This document shows, piece by piece, positions 1-9,826 of a DNA stretch of 64,000 nucleotides. The stretch is taken from positions 548,869 to 612,868 of the forward strand of contig NZ_LGCI01000010.1 in NCBI RefSeq assembly GCF_001281525.1. The letters run 5' to 3'. Below the pieces are notes generated by a model. That model searched no databases and was not told the DNA's origin. It saw only the letters and a list, made by a program, of their open reading frames with translations. The position numbers and the translations under genes were made by a program. This stretch comes from Lysinibacillus macroides (lineage in GTDB: Bacteria; Bacillota; Bacilli; Bacillales_A; Planococcaceae). Every line of letters begins with the position of its first letter. Positions within the stretch are counted from its first letter, which is position 1.

Positions 1-326
1 TAATCTTTACCATTGATAAGTATTTGTGGAAAGAAAAATATCTGATGCTCTGAAGTAAACGTCTTCACAGGTTCAAACGTTGCATTTAATAAAATTTGAT
101 TGTCATCAATAATTACTTCATGTAATGTTAAACGTCCTAAGCTATTTTTAGAGGTTTTCTCTACATCCGTTTTGTAGGCTTCAAACGCTACTTCCTTATC
201 CCACCACAAATACAGCAAAGCGCCACTAGTAACTATCAATAAAAGGAATACAGCCATCATCCATTTCTTGCGTCCTCGATTTTCCTTATCCAGATCGACA
301 ACTCGAAGCATATCATTAGCCAACAT
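1..326 (-). CDS. Membrane protein, N-terminal part (possibly DUF4179/anti-sigma-like)
   Basis: This gene runs off the left edge, so only about 108 N-terminal residues are visible. The start ATG at 326 follows an AAAGAGGTG Shine-Dalgarno sequence. The product has a charged N-terminus, one transmembrane segment at about residues 22-43, then an extracytoplasmic region containing LTLHEVIIDDNQILLNATF. This single-pass layout and the strand pattern resemble the DUF4179 proteins encoded next to ECF sigma factors, but that is a recalled resemblance. Nothing in the visible part fixes a function. It is read away from nrnB's 3' end and may belong to a unit continuing outside the window. Confidence 0.55.
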   Translation of the reverse strand, partial: MLANDMLRVVDLDKENRGRKKWMMAVFLLLIVTSGALLYLWWDKEVAFEAYKTDVEKTSKNSLGRLTLHEVIIDDNQILLNATFEPVKTFTSEHQIFFFPQILINGKD

Positions 327-437
327 GTACACCTCTTTTTAAAAATAGTTATGACTTATTGTAGTTAGTAATGGAGCATTATATAACCTGTAGTGAATAG
401 GAGGTTGGAGTAAATTCGCTATGATAAAATTCCTTTA

Positions 438-1625
438 TTATTGGTGACGAGCTTTAGTAGCTTCCTGCATTAAATAGTTCACAAATACATCGTCTCTGAC
501 TAGCCATGCTTGAAAGTTTCTTTTTAAAAACCATTCTGCTTCATGAAAACTTGTAAAGGTGTGCGCTAAAGGGCTTTTATCTTTTTCAATTACCCAGTCA
601 ATCTCGTCCTTTGAATAGAGAATAAATAATTCATCGTGCTGATTTTTATAAAAAGTACCAGATGCAGAGCCCTTTAAGTTATAGCGATTTCGTTTAGCAT
701 CCTCAGGGATTGGCTCAATATGGAATGTCGCTAACACAAACTGCTTGTAAGCCTCCTCTGTTAAAGAGCAACCAGCCGCTTTTTGATGCCCTCCTCCACC
801 GAATGCTGCAGCAATAGATGAAACATCTATATGATCATGAATCGTACGCAAGGACATTTTTTTACTGCCCATATTAATCATGGCTATATAGTCGAGATGT
901 ACATTGTCATTGCCCAATTCATTGCCCAGCTCAGAAAGATAGGATTCTGCATAGACAACACCTGCATAGAAATCTCCCAAATTCGTTTGTACAAGCTCTC
1001 GTTTTTTTCGTCGAATATAACGCTCTATTTTGTCTTCTTCCATACTTAAAATTTTCTTTTCGAATTCATCAAAATTAAAATGCTCACTTGTTTTTAAGCG
1101 ATCCAGCATTTTTTCTTCAAATTCATCAATGGATACTAAGAAAAAGAGAGCATTGAGCCGTTGTGCTTGAAAATTTCCGTTCTTTTCCCATTCCCATGTA
1201 TCGTACTGTCTCACTAACTCTACAAATTCTGTTAGAGCCTCTGTTTTTTCTAATAAGCCCTGTGTTACAAGGTACTGATAAAATAAAGATGTGGCTGACG
1301 TTAATAAACCTTGCTCATCTTCAATTAATACCCTTCCCCATTCATAATGATTGAAATGAAGTGCTGTTTTATGATGGTCCAGCAATTGTACATTACCAGT
1401 CGCTTGATAATAATCATTTAAATGTTGTTCATTCGTTTCATTTGGCGAAAGATCTGTAATAAACAAAAAAGTATTTTGATGATCATTTTCCAAAAAGAAT
1501 TCTATCTCTCGATCCAATGAGGAAATGGAGTTGTAACGTATTTTCACCTTATCCTGAAAGGCGAGCTTTGCTAAAATGCCACACCCTACACCATCTAAAT
1601 CGTTATGTGATAATAATTGATACAT
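438..1625 (-). CDS. nrnB: Oligoribonuclease NrnB, DHH/DHHA1 phosphoesterase
   Basis: This cytoplasmic DHH-family phosphoesterase is predicted to degrade short RNA oligonucleotides (nanoRNA) with Mn2+. The 395-residue protein has the N-terminal SHNDLDGVG motif (residues 6-14), a TDLSP metal-ligand segment near residue 57, the family signature LDHHK around residues 82-86, and the C-terminal DHHA1 substrate-binding motif GGGGHQKAAG at residues 276-285. Length and N-terminus match my recollection of B. subtilis NrnB (YngD, about 399 residues). The start ATG at 1625 has a GAGGTGAAG site just upstream. It stands alone on the minus strand, divergent from the polysaccharide deacetylase gene. A general DHH phosphoesterase is the fallback call. 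Confidence 0.85.
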   Translation of the reverse strand: MYQLLSHNDLDGVGCGILAKLAFQDKVKIRYNSISSLDREIEFFLENDHQNTFLFITDLSPNETNEQHLNDYYQATGNVQLLDHHKTALHFNHYEWGRVLIEDEQGLLTSATSLFYQYLVTQGLLEKTEALTEFVELVRQYDTWEWEKNGNFQAQRLNALFFLVSIDEFEEKMLDRLKTSEHFNFDEFEKKILSMEEDKIERYIRRKKRELVQTNLGDFYAGVVYAESYLSELGNELGNDNVHLDYIAMINMGSKKMSLRTIHDHIDVSSIAAAFGGGGHQKAAGCSLTEEAYKQFVLATFHIEPIPEDAKRNRYNLKGSASGTFYKNQHDELFILYSKDEIDWVIEKDKSPLAHTFTSFHEAEWFLKRNFQAWLVRDDVFVNYLMQEATKARHQ

Positions 1626-1792
1626 GTCTTCACCTCAAAAAGTAGTATGGTTGTTTTTTTGGAATTCAAACAAAAAAGCTTTCTATAAATTTGTAATAAA
1701 CCATTGCTGAAATGACCACGCTCCGATCTATCATGAAAAGATTTATAATTGAATAAAAATAACCATACCTACAAGAAGGAAGGAAACTGTCA

Positions 1793-2497
1793 ATGCAACG
1801 AAAAATAACGTATATCGGAGTTGGCATTTTATTTATCTTTGCTTTAGCCTTTTCAGCATATAAATTAATGAATGCCCGAGACTATCAATTGTTTGGTAAT
1901 ATTACCTCTCATATTGAAACCCATGAAAAAGTCATTGCCTTAACCTTCGATGATGGGCCTACTCACCAGACAGATGCCATTTTATCACTTTTAGACAACT
2001 ATAACGTAAAAGCAACCTTTTTTCTCATCGGTAAGGATATTGAAGCAAACCCTGAAGAAGCGAAGAAAATTGCTGCGGCAGGACATCAAATCGGCAATCA
2101 TACCTATTCGCATAAACGTATGGTGCTAAAAGGCCCTTCCTTTATCAAGAATGAAATCGAAAAAACAGATGTCTTAATTGCCAATCTTGGCTATTCAAAG
2201 GTACCCGTTATCAGACCACCATATGGCAAAAAATTAATAGGCTTACCCTATTATTTAAAGAAGCATCATCGTGAGACGATTACTTGGAATTTAGAGCCTG
2301 ATACTTACTATACAGAGGCGAAGGATAAAGTAGCATATGTCAAAGAAAATGTTCAACCAGGTTCCATTCTATTAATGCACCCGATGTATGATGCGACAGG
2401 CAATGAATTACAGGCAATTGAGGACGTTTTACAAGCACTTATGGACGATGGCTATACTTTTGTAACGATTGAGGAATTACAAAAATTACAAAAATAA
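1793..2497 (+). CDS. Membrane-anchored polysaccharide deacetylase (NodB domain)
   Basis: A carbohydrate esterase family 4 enzyme predicted to remove acetyl groups from a cell-wall or exported polysaccharide outside the membrane. The 234-residue product starts with an uncleaved signal anchor (about residues 8-25). It then shows the NodB motifs in order: TFDDGP (51-56, catalytic Asp plus metal Asp), HTYSH (103-107, metal His pair), RPPYG (141-145), and MHP near the C-terminus. All catalytic residues visible in the motifs are present. The start follows AAGGAAGGAAACTGTCA. It is monocistronic, with its own terminator downstream. The substrate (peptidoglycan GlcNAc or MurNAc, or another glycan) cannot be read from the sequence. 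Confidence 0.88.
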   Translation: MQRKITYIGVGILFIFALAFSAYKLMNARDYQLFGNITSHIETHEKVIALTFDDGPTHQTDAILSLLDNYNVKATFFLIGKDIEANPEEAKKIAAAGHQIGNHTYSHKRMVLKGPSFIKNEIEKTDVLIANLGYSKVPVIRPPYGKKLIGLPYYLKKHHRETITWNLEPDTYYTEAKDKVAYVKENVQPGSILLMHPMYDATGNELQAIEDVLQALMDDGYTFVTIEELQKLQK

Positions 2498-2520
2498 TTT
2501 CTTTTACTCCTTATATTAAG

Positions 2521-2552
2521 AATCTGCCCTTATCATGGTGCAGATTTTTTTT
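2521..2552 (+). terminator. Intrinsic terminator after deacetylase gene
   Basis: Inverted repeat AATCTGC / GCAGATT separated by about 10 bases and followed by a run of eight T, 23 bases past the stop codon. Confidence 0.8.
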
Positions 2553-2702
2553 AATATGAGGCTGCTAAAAAATATTTCCCTCTAACATTATAATATATGT
2601 ATAGTATTCAAGGCTTTCCACCATCTTCTTAATAGTATGATATAGAAGTTAGAATTTTTGGAACTATTAATAAATATTTTCTTAATAAAATATAAGATCC
2701 AT

Positions 2703-2765
2703 TTATACTAAAATATGCTATTATAATTTTAGTATAAGGTCCTATTTTTCTTAAACGAAAAATAG
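2703..2765 (+). promoter_or_regulatory. Two adjacent perfect inverted repeats upstream of the decarboxylase gene
   Basis: The first repeat has 12-base arms TTATACTAAAAT (2703-2714) and ATTTTAGTATAA (2726-2737) with an 11-base loop. The second has 9-base arms CTATTTTTC (2742-2750) and GAAAAATAG (2757-2765) with a 6-base loop. Both lie immediately before the ribosome binding site of the decarboxylase gene. They could be operators for a dimeric regulator or hairpins in the mRNA leader. Neither is followed by a T run, so they are not ordinary terminators. Confidence 0.5.
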
Positions 2766-2796
2766 AGGAAATAAGAACTATAAAAGGATGATGACT

Positions 2797-4437
2797 ATGA
2801 AAAATATCCAGCAATTATTTCAGAGCGAAGATGGGAATATCCATCAAAGAGAGCAATTATTAGTATTATTAGAGAAAATTGTTTCTTCTTTAGATGCATT
2901 AAAAGATCCAGACATCACAACACTTGGCCCATTGAAGGAACGCCCTGCTAATTTTTATCGAGAGCTTATGCAGGAGCATCAAGTGCCCACAACAGGCATT
3001 GGGCTTGAGGAAGTAGTAGAACAATTAACCCAACTCATGCAAGGACATCCTTACCACACACATAACTTTGTGACAAATGTGTTACCAATGGCAAGCATTC
3101 CTGGCATATTGGGCCAATTTACCAATGCGCTACTAAATGGCAATAATTTATGGGACGTTTATGGACCAGCTGCTGCGGAATGTGAAGTAAAGGTAGTCGC
3201 AATGATGTCTAAATTAGTTGGCTATGATTATACAAAAAGCTTTGGCTATACAACCTGGGGTGGACAAGGTGCTGTTTTTAGCGGGCTACGTCTTGCCATT
3301 GCAAAACAATTCCCACATGCAAAAGAGGATGGTGTACCAAATAATTTATATTGCTTTGCTTCAGAAAATGCACATTACAGCCTATTAAAATCTATAGAAG
3401 CAGTAGGTATTGGCAGTAAGCACTTAGTACGTGTGAAGGCAGGCAGGGATCACTCAATGGATGTGGCAGATTTACATATTCGTATGACGGAAGTGATAGA
3501 AAATGGGGGTATCCCGATTTATGTTGTCGCAACAACAGGTGCAACTGATCAATTTGGTATTGATGATGTACAAGCAATTAAAGAAGTCACAACAAGCCTT
3601 GAGAAAAAGTACAGTCTAAAACCAATACATATTCATGCAGATTCAGCTTTAGGTGGCTTTTATGCGTTCTTTAATGACTATGATTTCAAAAATAACCCTC
3701 TTCAATTTGAGCAATCTGTTTTACAAGGGCTATTACAAATACAGGCTCGTATGCAGCACCTAGCCATTGCAGATAGCTTGTGCTTTGATTTCCAAAAACT
3801 CGGACAAACGCCTTATTTAACAAGCTTATTTTTACTAAAAGAGGGCAAGCATTTAGAGCTATTAGATATCGAAGACTTTGATACACTCTATGTTGGCAAT
3901 CGTGGCTATGGCTCTTACCATACAGGTTATACATTGGAATGCTCTCGTATGGGCAGTTCTATCGCCATTTTTGCTGCATTACAGGCATTTGGTAAGGAGG
4001 GCTACCAGCAATTATTAGCCAATTATGTACAAGTAAATTTAGTTTTCCGTGCACAATTAACGGCAAAAATACCTCTGCTACAAGTCGTCAATGCAACAAC
4101 TATCGGACCAGTTACAGCCTTTCGTTTATATCCAGACGGCTTGAATTGGCAGTCTGAACAAGCTGGTCATTATACGCAAGATCAAATTGAGCATATTAAT
4201 GCGATGAATGCCTCTTTCTTTGAAATTATCGGTGAAGGTCGAGAGGAAGTATTTTTCGGTGATACAACACGTGTCTGCACGGTGAAAGCAAGCGATACAG
4301 CACAATCTGTTCCTATTGCTGCGGCAAAATTCTTCTCGATTTCACCTTATACAGAAACAGCACATATCCCAAATATGATTGATTTCTTACAGGAAAAGCT
4401 TAACGTATTGGAGGCAGCTCATCATGCGTATAGTTAA
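2797..4437 (+). CDS. Group II pyridoxal-phosphate-dependent decarboxylase
   Basis: A fold-type I PLP enzyme of the group II amino-acid decarboxylase family (glutamate, aromatic amino acid, histidine and related decarboxylases). Visible features are the cofactor-ring Asp in [10 protein letters not shown] (D282) and the predicted Schiff-base lysine in [15 protein letters not shown] (K334). The usual HK pair is QK here. A Gly-rich segment [15 protein letters not shown] precedes these. Upstream ATGs exist at 2788 and 2791, but the AAAGGA site at 2782 favours the ATG at 2797 (546 residues). The 3' end overlaps the chemoreceptor gene by 14 bases, implying co-translation. The substrate cannot be decided from sequence; an amino acid is expected. 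Confidence 0.8.
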   Translation: MKNIQQLFQSEDGNIHQREQLLVLLEKIVSSLDALKDPDITTLGPLKERPANFYRELMQEHQVPTTGIGLEEVVEQLTQLMQGHPYHTHNFVTNVLPMASIPGILGQFTNALLNGNNLWDVYGPAAAECEVKVVAMMSKLVGYDYTKSFGYTTWGGQGAVFSGLRLAIAKQFPHAKEDGVPNNLYCFASENAHYSLLKSIEAVGIGSKHLVRVKAGRDHSMDVADLHIRMTEVIENGGIPIYVVATTGATDQFGIDDVQAIKEVTTSLEKKYSLKPIHIHADSALGGFYAFFNDYDFKNNPLQFEQSVLQGLLQIQARMQHLAIADSLCFDFQKLGQTPYLTSLFLLKEGKHLELLDIEDFDTLYVGNRGYGSYHTGYTLECSRMGSSIAIFAALQAFGKEGYQQLLANYVQVNLVFRAQLTAKIPLLQVVNATTIGPVTAFRLYPDGLNWQSEQAGHYTQDQIEHINAMNASFFEIIGEGREEVFFGDTTRVCTVKASDTAQSVPIAAAKFFSISPYTETAHIPNMIDFLQEKLNVLEAAHHAYS

Positions 4438-6121
4438 TAAATTAAAAAGTTCATTACTCTATAAATATATAGCTAGCTTTACCATACCAATAGCGATTAT
4501 TTCAGTATTATTTAGCGTTGTGTTGTTTGTTGTTTCCTACCGTATTATTGATAATTTTGTTTTAACACAATTTGAAGCTTCCCTTGAAACAACATCAAAC
4601 GCTATTTTTGAAAACATTGAAAAAAATGATGCGATCGCAGCGGATAATAGCAATCCTGACAAATATAAAAAAATATTGGAGCAATTAAATACAGCCGTTA
4701 AAAAATATGATATTGAAAATGCCTATATTCTTTCAAGGGCAAATGGCAAGGAGCATATTGTTGCTTTAAGTAACACTGACAATCATCATCAGGACTATAT
4801 ATTTGATGAAAAAATGCATGTAGCCCTCGATAATGGCTCTCCACAGGTAAGTGATATTTATAAAGATGAATATGGCACTCATAAATCGATCTTTATTCCA
4901 TTTAATAATACAGATATTATTTTTGGCTTAGATATGGATGCATCATTTATCTCTAAGCTACAAACAGAAACGTTGTGGATTTGTATTGTGATGACCATTA
5001 TCTTTATTATTTTTGGGGTTATTGTCGCTTATTTTATTAGCCTCGGTATTACAAAGCCAATTAAAAAAATGACGCATTATGTGGAAAAGGTGGCACAGGG
5101 AGATTTAATTGAGGAGCCGCTTCAGATACAAGGGGACAATGAAATTGCTCAGTTAGCAACAGGCATTGAAAAGATGACACAAGATTTACGCACGCTTATT
5201 GAACAAATAGCACACAATGCTGAGCAAGTAGCTGCTATGTCCGAAGAATTAACAGCAAGCTCAGAGCAAACAAGTGCATCCATTCAACAAATTACCTCCT
5301 CCATGCAAGAGGTGGCAGCAGGGTCAGAAAAGCAAACTGCTTCTATTGAGGATGTGGAAAGCCATATTACAGAGATTTCAAGCAAAATGACAGAGGTTGT
5401 GACAAGCGTCAATGATGTGACAGATAAAGCCTTCCAAACATCGGCTATTTCAGAGAAAGGCAATGCAACGATCCAAGAAGCAACAGAAAAAATGTCCATC
5501 ACCTCTCAAGCAATTCAAGAATCAAGTTCGGTTGTCGAACGCTTAAGCGCTTATACAAATGAAATCGGTGATATTGTAACATTAATTGCGCAAATTACAG
5601 ACCAAACAAATTTACTTGCTTTAAATGCTTCCATTGAGGCAGCTCGTGCAGGTGAACATGGAAAAGGCTTTGCCGTTGTTGCTGAAGAAGTTCGCAAGCT
5701 GGCTGACCAATCGTTAGCAGCCACAAATAATATTCGCACACGTATTGAAACCATTAAAGAAGAATCTACACAAGCCGTCAAATCAATGGCTATTAGCAGT
5801 AGCAATCTTGCTGAAAGCTCAGCAACATTTCATGCATCAGGCGAAGCATTTAGTACGATTTATGCTCAAATTACAGCACTTACAGAGGAAATGGATCATG
5901 TCAATACAATTATGACCACTATGAATAAAGGCATTGATGGCATCGCTACTTCCGTAGAGCAGGTTGGTATTGTCGCAGCACAAGCTTCTGGCAATATTCA
6001 AAATGTAGCTGCCGCCTCTGAGGAACAGTCTGCAAGTATTGAAGAAATTACAGCCTCCTCTAATAATTTAGCGCAGATGGCACAGCAGCTTCGCCATATT
6101 ATTCACAAATTTAAGCTATAA
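4424..6121 (+). CDS. Methyl-accepting chemotaxis protein
   Basis: A transmembrane chemoreceptor that would signal to CheA/CheW. The 565-residue protein has TM1 at about 14-42, an extracytoplasmic sensor region at 43-182 (single-Cache-sized), TM2 at about 183-206, a HAMP domain at 207-259, and a long coiled-coil signalling domain. The highly conserved hairpin tip [20 protein letters not shown] lies near residues 391-410. The chosen ATG at 4424 follows GGAGG at about 4410; an upstream in-frame start at 4379 lies inside the decarboxylase gene and has no site. The two genes overlap, so the receptor may sense the substrate or product of the decarboxylase, which is inference. Confidence 0.92.
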   Translation: MRIVNKLKSSLLYKYIASFTIPIAIISVLFSVVLFVVSYRIIDNFVLTQFEASLETTSNAIFENIEKNDAIAADNSNPDKYKKILEQLNTAVKKYDIENAYILSRANGKEHIVALSNTDNHHQDYIFDEKMHVALDNGSPQVSDIYKDEYGTHKSIFIPFNNTDIIFGLDMDASFISKLQTETLWICIVMTIIFIIFGVIVAYFISLGITKPIKKMTHYVEKVAQGDLIEEPLQIQGDNEIAQLATGIEKMTQDLRTLIEQIAHNAEQVAAMSEELTASSEQTSASIQQITSSMQEVAAGSEKQTASIEDVESHITEISSKMTEVVTSVNDVTDKAFQTSAISEKGNATIQEATEKMSITSQAIQESSSVVERLSAYTNEIGDIVTLIAQITDQTNLLALNASIEAARAGEHGKGFAVVAEEVRKLADQSLAATNNIRTRIETIKEESTQAVKSMAISSSNLAESSATFHASGEAFSTIYAQITALTEEMDHVNTIMTTMNKGIDGIATSVEQVGIVAAQASGNIQNVAAASEEQSASIEEITASSNNLAQMAQQLRHIIHKFKL

Positions 6122-6126
6122 ATGAA

Positions 6127-6166
6127 AATCCGCTATGCTAAAAAAGAAAGCATAGCGGATTTTTCT
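6127..6166 (+). terminator. Intrinsic terminator after chemoreceptor gene
   Basis: Near-perfect hairpin AATCCGCTATGCT / AGCATAGCGGATT followed by TTTT, six bases after the stop codon of the chemoreceptor gene. Confidence 0.85.
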
Positions 6167-6234
6167 ATCCATCAGTTTTGCTATTTTATCCGTCACTTTT
6201 GTTATACTATCCACCTCTTTAAGAAAAAATAGCT

Positions 6235-6669
6235 TTATATAAGACTTTTCACCATTTTTGAAATAACAGCTCCATCCGCCTGACCTGTTAATAACGGTTT
6301 AGCAATTTTCATTGCCTCGCCCATATTCATTCCCTTGCTAATACCAGCAGCAGCTAATTTCCCAGCTATTTCCTCTTCTGATAGTTGCTTTGGTAGGAAG
6401 GATTTTAAGAGGATCAATTTTGCCTTTTCTTTTTCAATTAAATCTGCTCGGCCAGCCGTTTGAGCACCCTCTAAAGCCTGATTGGTTTGCTTTACTTCAC
6501 GATTAATAACCGCCATTTCTTCCGCAGCCGTTAGCGCCTCGCCTTTGTCCTTTTCAGCCGCATCTAACGCCGATTTTAATAGCGATAATACGCCTTTCGC
6601 TAAAGCATCCTTCTCCTTCATAGCTGTTTTTAATTGTTCAAATACCTTTGTTTTTAACAATGTGTTCAC
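6235..6669 (-). CDS. yqeY: GatB/YqeY domain protein
   Basis: A small (144-residue) cytoplasmic helical protein of the YqeY family, related to the C-terminal tRNA-binding domain of GatB. The whole length is the family domain. Typical segments are the N-terminal LKTAMKEKDALAKGVLSLLKSAL and the C-terminal stretch GMNMGEAMKIAKPLLTGQADG, both characteristic of the family. Its molecular role is not established; a link to tRNA-dependent amidation is suggested by the domain alone. It lies 16 bases downstream of the DUF1835 gene and is probably co-transcribed with it. In many relatives it follows rpsU, which is not seen here. Confidence 0.85.
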   Translation of the reverse strand: MNTLLKTKVFEQLKTAMKEKDALAKGVLSLLKSALDAAEKDKGEALTAAEEMAVINREVKQTNQALEGAQTAGRADLIEKEKAKLILLKSFLPKQLSEEEIAGKLAAAGISKGMNMGEAMKIAKPLLTGQADGAVISKMVKSLI

Positions 6670-6685
6670 TCCTTTTTGTCAACGA

Positions 6686-7699
6686 TTATACCATATAAGC
6701 ATCGGATAATTTTACTTGATACAATAGCATCCCTTTTAGCTCGCCCTGATAAGAAAAAACGCCTTGCCGAATCAGTTGTCGAATACGATATTCAATCCAT
6801 TCCGCTTCCCTATATTGCTCCATATGTCCCAGCGCTTCTCCAACAATTCTAGCTGTGTTTTGATAATCATGCTTCCCTTGCTCATGATGGAGGCGCTTAG
6901 CACAGGCAATAATCAAGTCATCATCTTTTGTTTCGTCACTACTATGCCAAAGCTCATGAAACTCCCATGTACGAATAGAGTGAAAATCGTCAGCTAACAT
7001 ATTTAAACCTTCCTGGCACAAAATCTGTCGTAATGCCGTTTTTAAAGGGCGTCCCTGATCATGCTCATAAAAATATAATAAATCCTCTGCTCTGACCTCT
7101 CCTGATGATCGTGGATAATGCTCCTCTGCTAGCTGGGGATATGTATACATTTCATGGAATAATTGAAAGGTATCTAATACGTAAATATCATTGATGTTAT
7201 GTTCTAATATCGCCAATATAAGCCGAAGCCCTATTTGTTCATGAGCATTTTGACAAGTCCAAATAATAATATCGAGATGTGGTGGGCTATTTTTAATGTG
7301 CTCGATCGCTTCCATTGTTTGACGCTGCAATAGCTCTAAGTCATCGTTATTCATGATAGAGCGCTCTCGAAGCCATTGGAAGCGAGCCTCAATCCCTGCT
7401 GCTGTATGTATAGCCTTTAAGGGACCGATAGAAAAATTACCCGGTATTACAATCACTTCATCTGTCTTATCATAGCTTGTGTTGCGAAGTGCTGCTTTTA
7501 AACTGCCTCCTGGTGAATCACCAAAAACAATATGGACAGTTTGCTTAGCTGAAACAGAGGGTCCTTCTGTTTGCTGCAATAAAAATTGCTGTATGCTATC
7601 CCTTGATCCCTTATTTAAAAGTGCTAGAAAAAGCATGGACTTTGCCTCATCTTCGCTTAATTGTTTAATAGCCTTTTTTAATTGCTTTATCTCTGTCAT
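6686..7699 (-). CDS. DUF1835 domain-containing protein
   Basis: A 337-residue soluble protein of unknown biochemical function. The region VHIVFGDSPGGSLKAAL (about 57-73), followed by DEVIVIPGNFSIGPL, is typical of DUF1835. The C-terminal third (HYPRSSGEVRAEDLLYF onward, ending in a helical segment with HMEQYREAEWIEYRIRQL) resembles the partner domain DUF3658 often found in the same proteins. No transmembrane segment or signal peptide is seen. It lies 12 bases downstream of the oxidoreductase gene and probably shares a transcript with that gene, the upstream acetyltransferase and yqeY. Confidence 0.75.
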   Translation of the reverse strand: MTEIKQLKKAIKQLSEDEAKSMLFLALLNKGSRDSIQQFLLQQTEGPSVSAKQTVHIVFGDSPGGSLKAALRNTSYDKTDEVIVIPGNFSIGPLKAIHTAAGIEARFQWLRERSIMNNDDLELLQRQTMEAIEHIKNSPPHLDIIIWTCQNAHEQIGLRLILAILEHNINDIYVLDTFQLFHEMYTYPQLAEEHYPRSSGEVRAEDLLYFYEHDQGRPLKTALRQILCQEGLNMLADDFHSIRTWEFHELWHSSDETKDDDLIIACAKRLHHEQGKHDYQNTARIVGEALGHMEQYREAEWIEYRIRQLIRQGVFSYQGELKGMLLYQVKLSDAYMV

Positions 7700-7711
7700 T
7701 CACTATCCTCC

Positions 7712-8704
7712 TTAATAGCTTGTAATAAAAACTTTCCCTTTATTAGCATCAGAGGTTTCAACCGCTTGGATAGCCTTATGAATATCTAGCAATGGATAGT
7801 GGGCGTTAACCTTCATCATTGTTAATAAACCACATTGTACAAGGTTAATAAGTTGCTGCATCGTTTGCTGCCACTGCTCAACGGATGTCTGGCGCTGCCA
7901 ATGTCGTAAATGAAATAAATTAGCCTGTACACGTGCTTCATTCACAATACTTGTCCAATCGACCTGCATACCTGATAGAAGACCAATCGCTAAAAAATTG
8001 CCAGTAGGCTTTACACAGAAAGCCAGCTCTGTACCCGCTTTCCCTCCAATGGAATCAATCGCTGCATCTGCCCCTCTACCATTTGTAAGTGCCATAACTG
8101 TTTCCTTTAATGGCATTTGTGACGTATCAATTACATGGCTAGCGCCAAGCTGCTGCAATGTTTTGGTATGTTGACCATTGCGCACAACAGCAATAAGCTG
8201 AAAGCCAAGCAGCCTTGCCAATTGCGCAAAAATATGACCGATAGCAGAGCCACATGCATTTACAAGTAAAGTATGATTTGGCTGCAATTTCAAAACCTCT
8301 GTACATGTGACAAAAGCTGTTATGGGGTTAATATACATTTGTGCCGCTGTAAAATCATCCATGTTATCAGGAATAGCTACAGCGAATTCAACCTGTGTTT
8401 TCACCATTTCCTGCCATGTTCCCTCTCCACGCAATGGCAATACACGCTGACCGATAAGCTGTGGTGACACAAGTGGTCCCACTTGTTCAACAATACCAAC
8501 TCCCTCATAGCCTGGAATGGTTGGTAAAGGAATGCGATGTGCATATTTTCCTCGTATCGGTATTAAATCGGAAGGATTAATCGGTCTTGCTAGCATACGC
8601 ACAACAATTTCTTGTTGCTGTGGAGGTGTAATCGTTTTATTTTCAAGGCGTATTACTTCCGTTGGATTGCCAAATTCATAGATTTTCAGACATTTTGCTT
8701 TCAA
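7712..8704 (-). CDS. Zinc-independent medium-chain dehydrogenase (quinone/enoyl reductase-like)
   Basis: A 330-residue NADPH-dependent oxidoreductase of the medium-chain dehydrogenase superfamily. It has an N-terminal GroES-like domain (PINPSDLIPIRGKY, then GYEGVGIVEQVG) and a Rossmann domain, with the cofactor-loop segment VNACGSAIGHIFAQLARLLG near residue 150. Structural-zinc cysteines are absent, which fits the quinone oxidoreductase / mitochondrial enoyl reductase (MECR) branch. The start is TTG at 8704, preceded by AAGGAGG nine bases upstream, and overlaps the stop of the upstream acetyltransferase gene. The substrate is unknown. Confidence 0.78.
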   Translation of the reverse strand: MKAKCLKIYEFGNPTEVIRLENKTITPPQQQEIVVRMLARPINPSDLIPIRGKYAHRIPLPTIPGYEGVGIVEQVGPLVSPQLIGQRVLPLRGEGTWQEMVKTQVEFAVAIPDNMDDFTAAQMYINPITAFVTCTEVLKLQPNHTLLVNACGSAIGHIFAQLARLLGFQLIAVVRNGQHTKTLQQLGASHVIDTSQMPLKETVMALTNGRGADAAIDSIGGKAGTELAFCVKPTGNFLAIGLLSGMQVDWTSIVNEARVQANLFHLRHWQRQTSVEQWQQTMQQLINLVQCGLLTMMKVNAHYPLLDIHKAIQAVETSDANKGKVFITSY

Positions 8705-9123
8705 CTATTTGAACCTCCTTCATAAAATAACATCATACCAGGCGCATCTGCTTCACGCTCACAAAATCCAAGTCTTTGATAAAAAGGCTGCTTGCCTTTT
8801 GCACAAAATAACTGAATCCATTTAATATTTTCCTTTTGACAATGCTCTAACAAGCCTTCCATCACCATTGTACCAAAGCCCTTGCGCTGATAATCGGGAT
8901 GCACCATTACATCACAAATAAATGTTTGATAGATTCCATCCGAAATAATTCGTCCATAGCCAATTAACTGTTCACCATTATAGATGGATAGACTAAACCA
9001 GCTATTACAAATAGCACGATACAGTTGATCATATGTATAAAGCCCCTTTGCATTCCAGCCAGTTGTTTGATGCAATGCTTTATACGCCTCCATCGTAGGA
9101 TTTAACGTACTAGTTATATACAT
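8701..9123 (-). CDS. GNAT family N-acetyltransferase
   Basis: A 140-residue single-domain GNAT acetyltransferase using acetyl-CoA on an unidentified small molecule or protein. The acetyl-CoA binding loop is HPDYQRKGFGTMVMEGL, and the C-terminal FYQRLGF motif is typical of the family. The ATG at 9123 was chosen because AGGAGGGG lies eight bases upstream; a longer reading from 9171 has no site. The stop overlaps the TTG start of the oxidoreductase gene, suggesting translational coupling. It is the first gene of a likely four-gene minus-strand unit ending at yqeY. Confidence 0.8.
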   Translation of the reverse strand: MYITSTLNPTMEAYKALHQTTGWNAKGLYTYDQLYRAICNSWFSLSIYNGEQLIGYGRIISDGIYQTFICDVMVHPDYQRKGFGTMVMEGLLEHCQKENIKWIQLFCAKGKQPFYQRLGFCEREADAPGMMLFYEGGSNS

Positions 9124-9283
9124 AGCATATCCCCTCCTATTATTGATTGTATAAATATACAAAATAACCATTATTTAATCAACCGTAAATTTAGGATATG
9201 ATTAATTATATATCATTCATAACTAACTAAGAAGAACATGCTATAATCATGAGACACGATCATAGGCAAAGGAGGGGATACGT

Positions 9284-9826
9284 GTGAAAAATATTTTAGT
9301 AAGACGGCCGAAATCAACGGATGTTCAGGCCTTGCACCAATTCTTTTTCCTTGTTATTCAGGATACGTTTGCCAAAGAAGGGCTTACAGAGCTAGTAGAA
9401 GATCAACATACTGAATGGGCAATGAAAAAGCACTATTTAGCAATGGACTTAGCAAGCCAAGGACAGCAGCGATTTTTTTTGGTAGCTGTGGAGCCAAAAA
9501 CAGGAGAAATAATTGGCACAATTGAATATGGCGAGGCAAATGCACTTATCCAGCAAACAATACAAGAGGATTTAACAAACTGTCCAGAAATCGGAACTGT
9601 TTATGTTCATCCAAGCTATCAGCAGCGCGGTATTGGCACGGTGTTATTTCGACATATGCTTACTACACTCGAAACACAGCAAATACCGAGCTTTTGCTTG
9701 GATAGCGGCTATCGACAGGCTCAAATAGTTTGGCAGAAAAAATTGGGCAAGCCAGATGTTTGTCTGGAGCATTATTGGGAACCAAATACTCATCATATGA
9801 TTTGGAAACGTTCAATACCATTTTGA
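9284..9826 (+). CDS. GNAT family N-acetyltransferase
   Basis: A 180-residue acetyltransferase, unrelated in detail to the GNAT protein encoded divergently next to it. The acetyl-CoA loop is VHPSYQQRGIGTVLFRHML, preceded by the beta-strand PEIGTVYV. The start is GTG at 9284 after AAAGGAGGGG. A TATAAT at 9242-9247 could be the -10 element of its promoter, though the -35 is weak. It is monocistronic. An imperfect inverted repeat CAATCAGTG / CACTGATTG (9840-9876) follows the stop but lacks an immediate T run. The substrate is unknown. Confidence 0.78.
   Translation: MKNILVRRPKSTDVQALHQFFFLVIQDTFAKEGLTELVEDQHTEWAMKKHYLAMDLASQGQQRFFLVAVEPKTGEIIGTIEYGEANALIQQTIQEDLTNCPEIGTVYVHPSYQQRGIGTVLFRHMLTTLETQQIPSFCLDSGYRQAQIVWQKKLGKPDVCLEHYWEPNTHHMIWKRSIPF

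Noticed and set aside
4379..4423. Longer start for the chemoreceptor
   Set aside because: It lies deep in the decarboxylase gene without a ribosome site; ATG at 4424 has GGAGG at the right distance.
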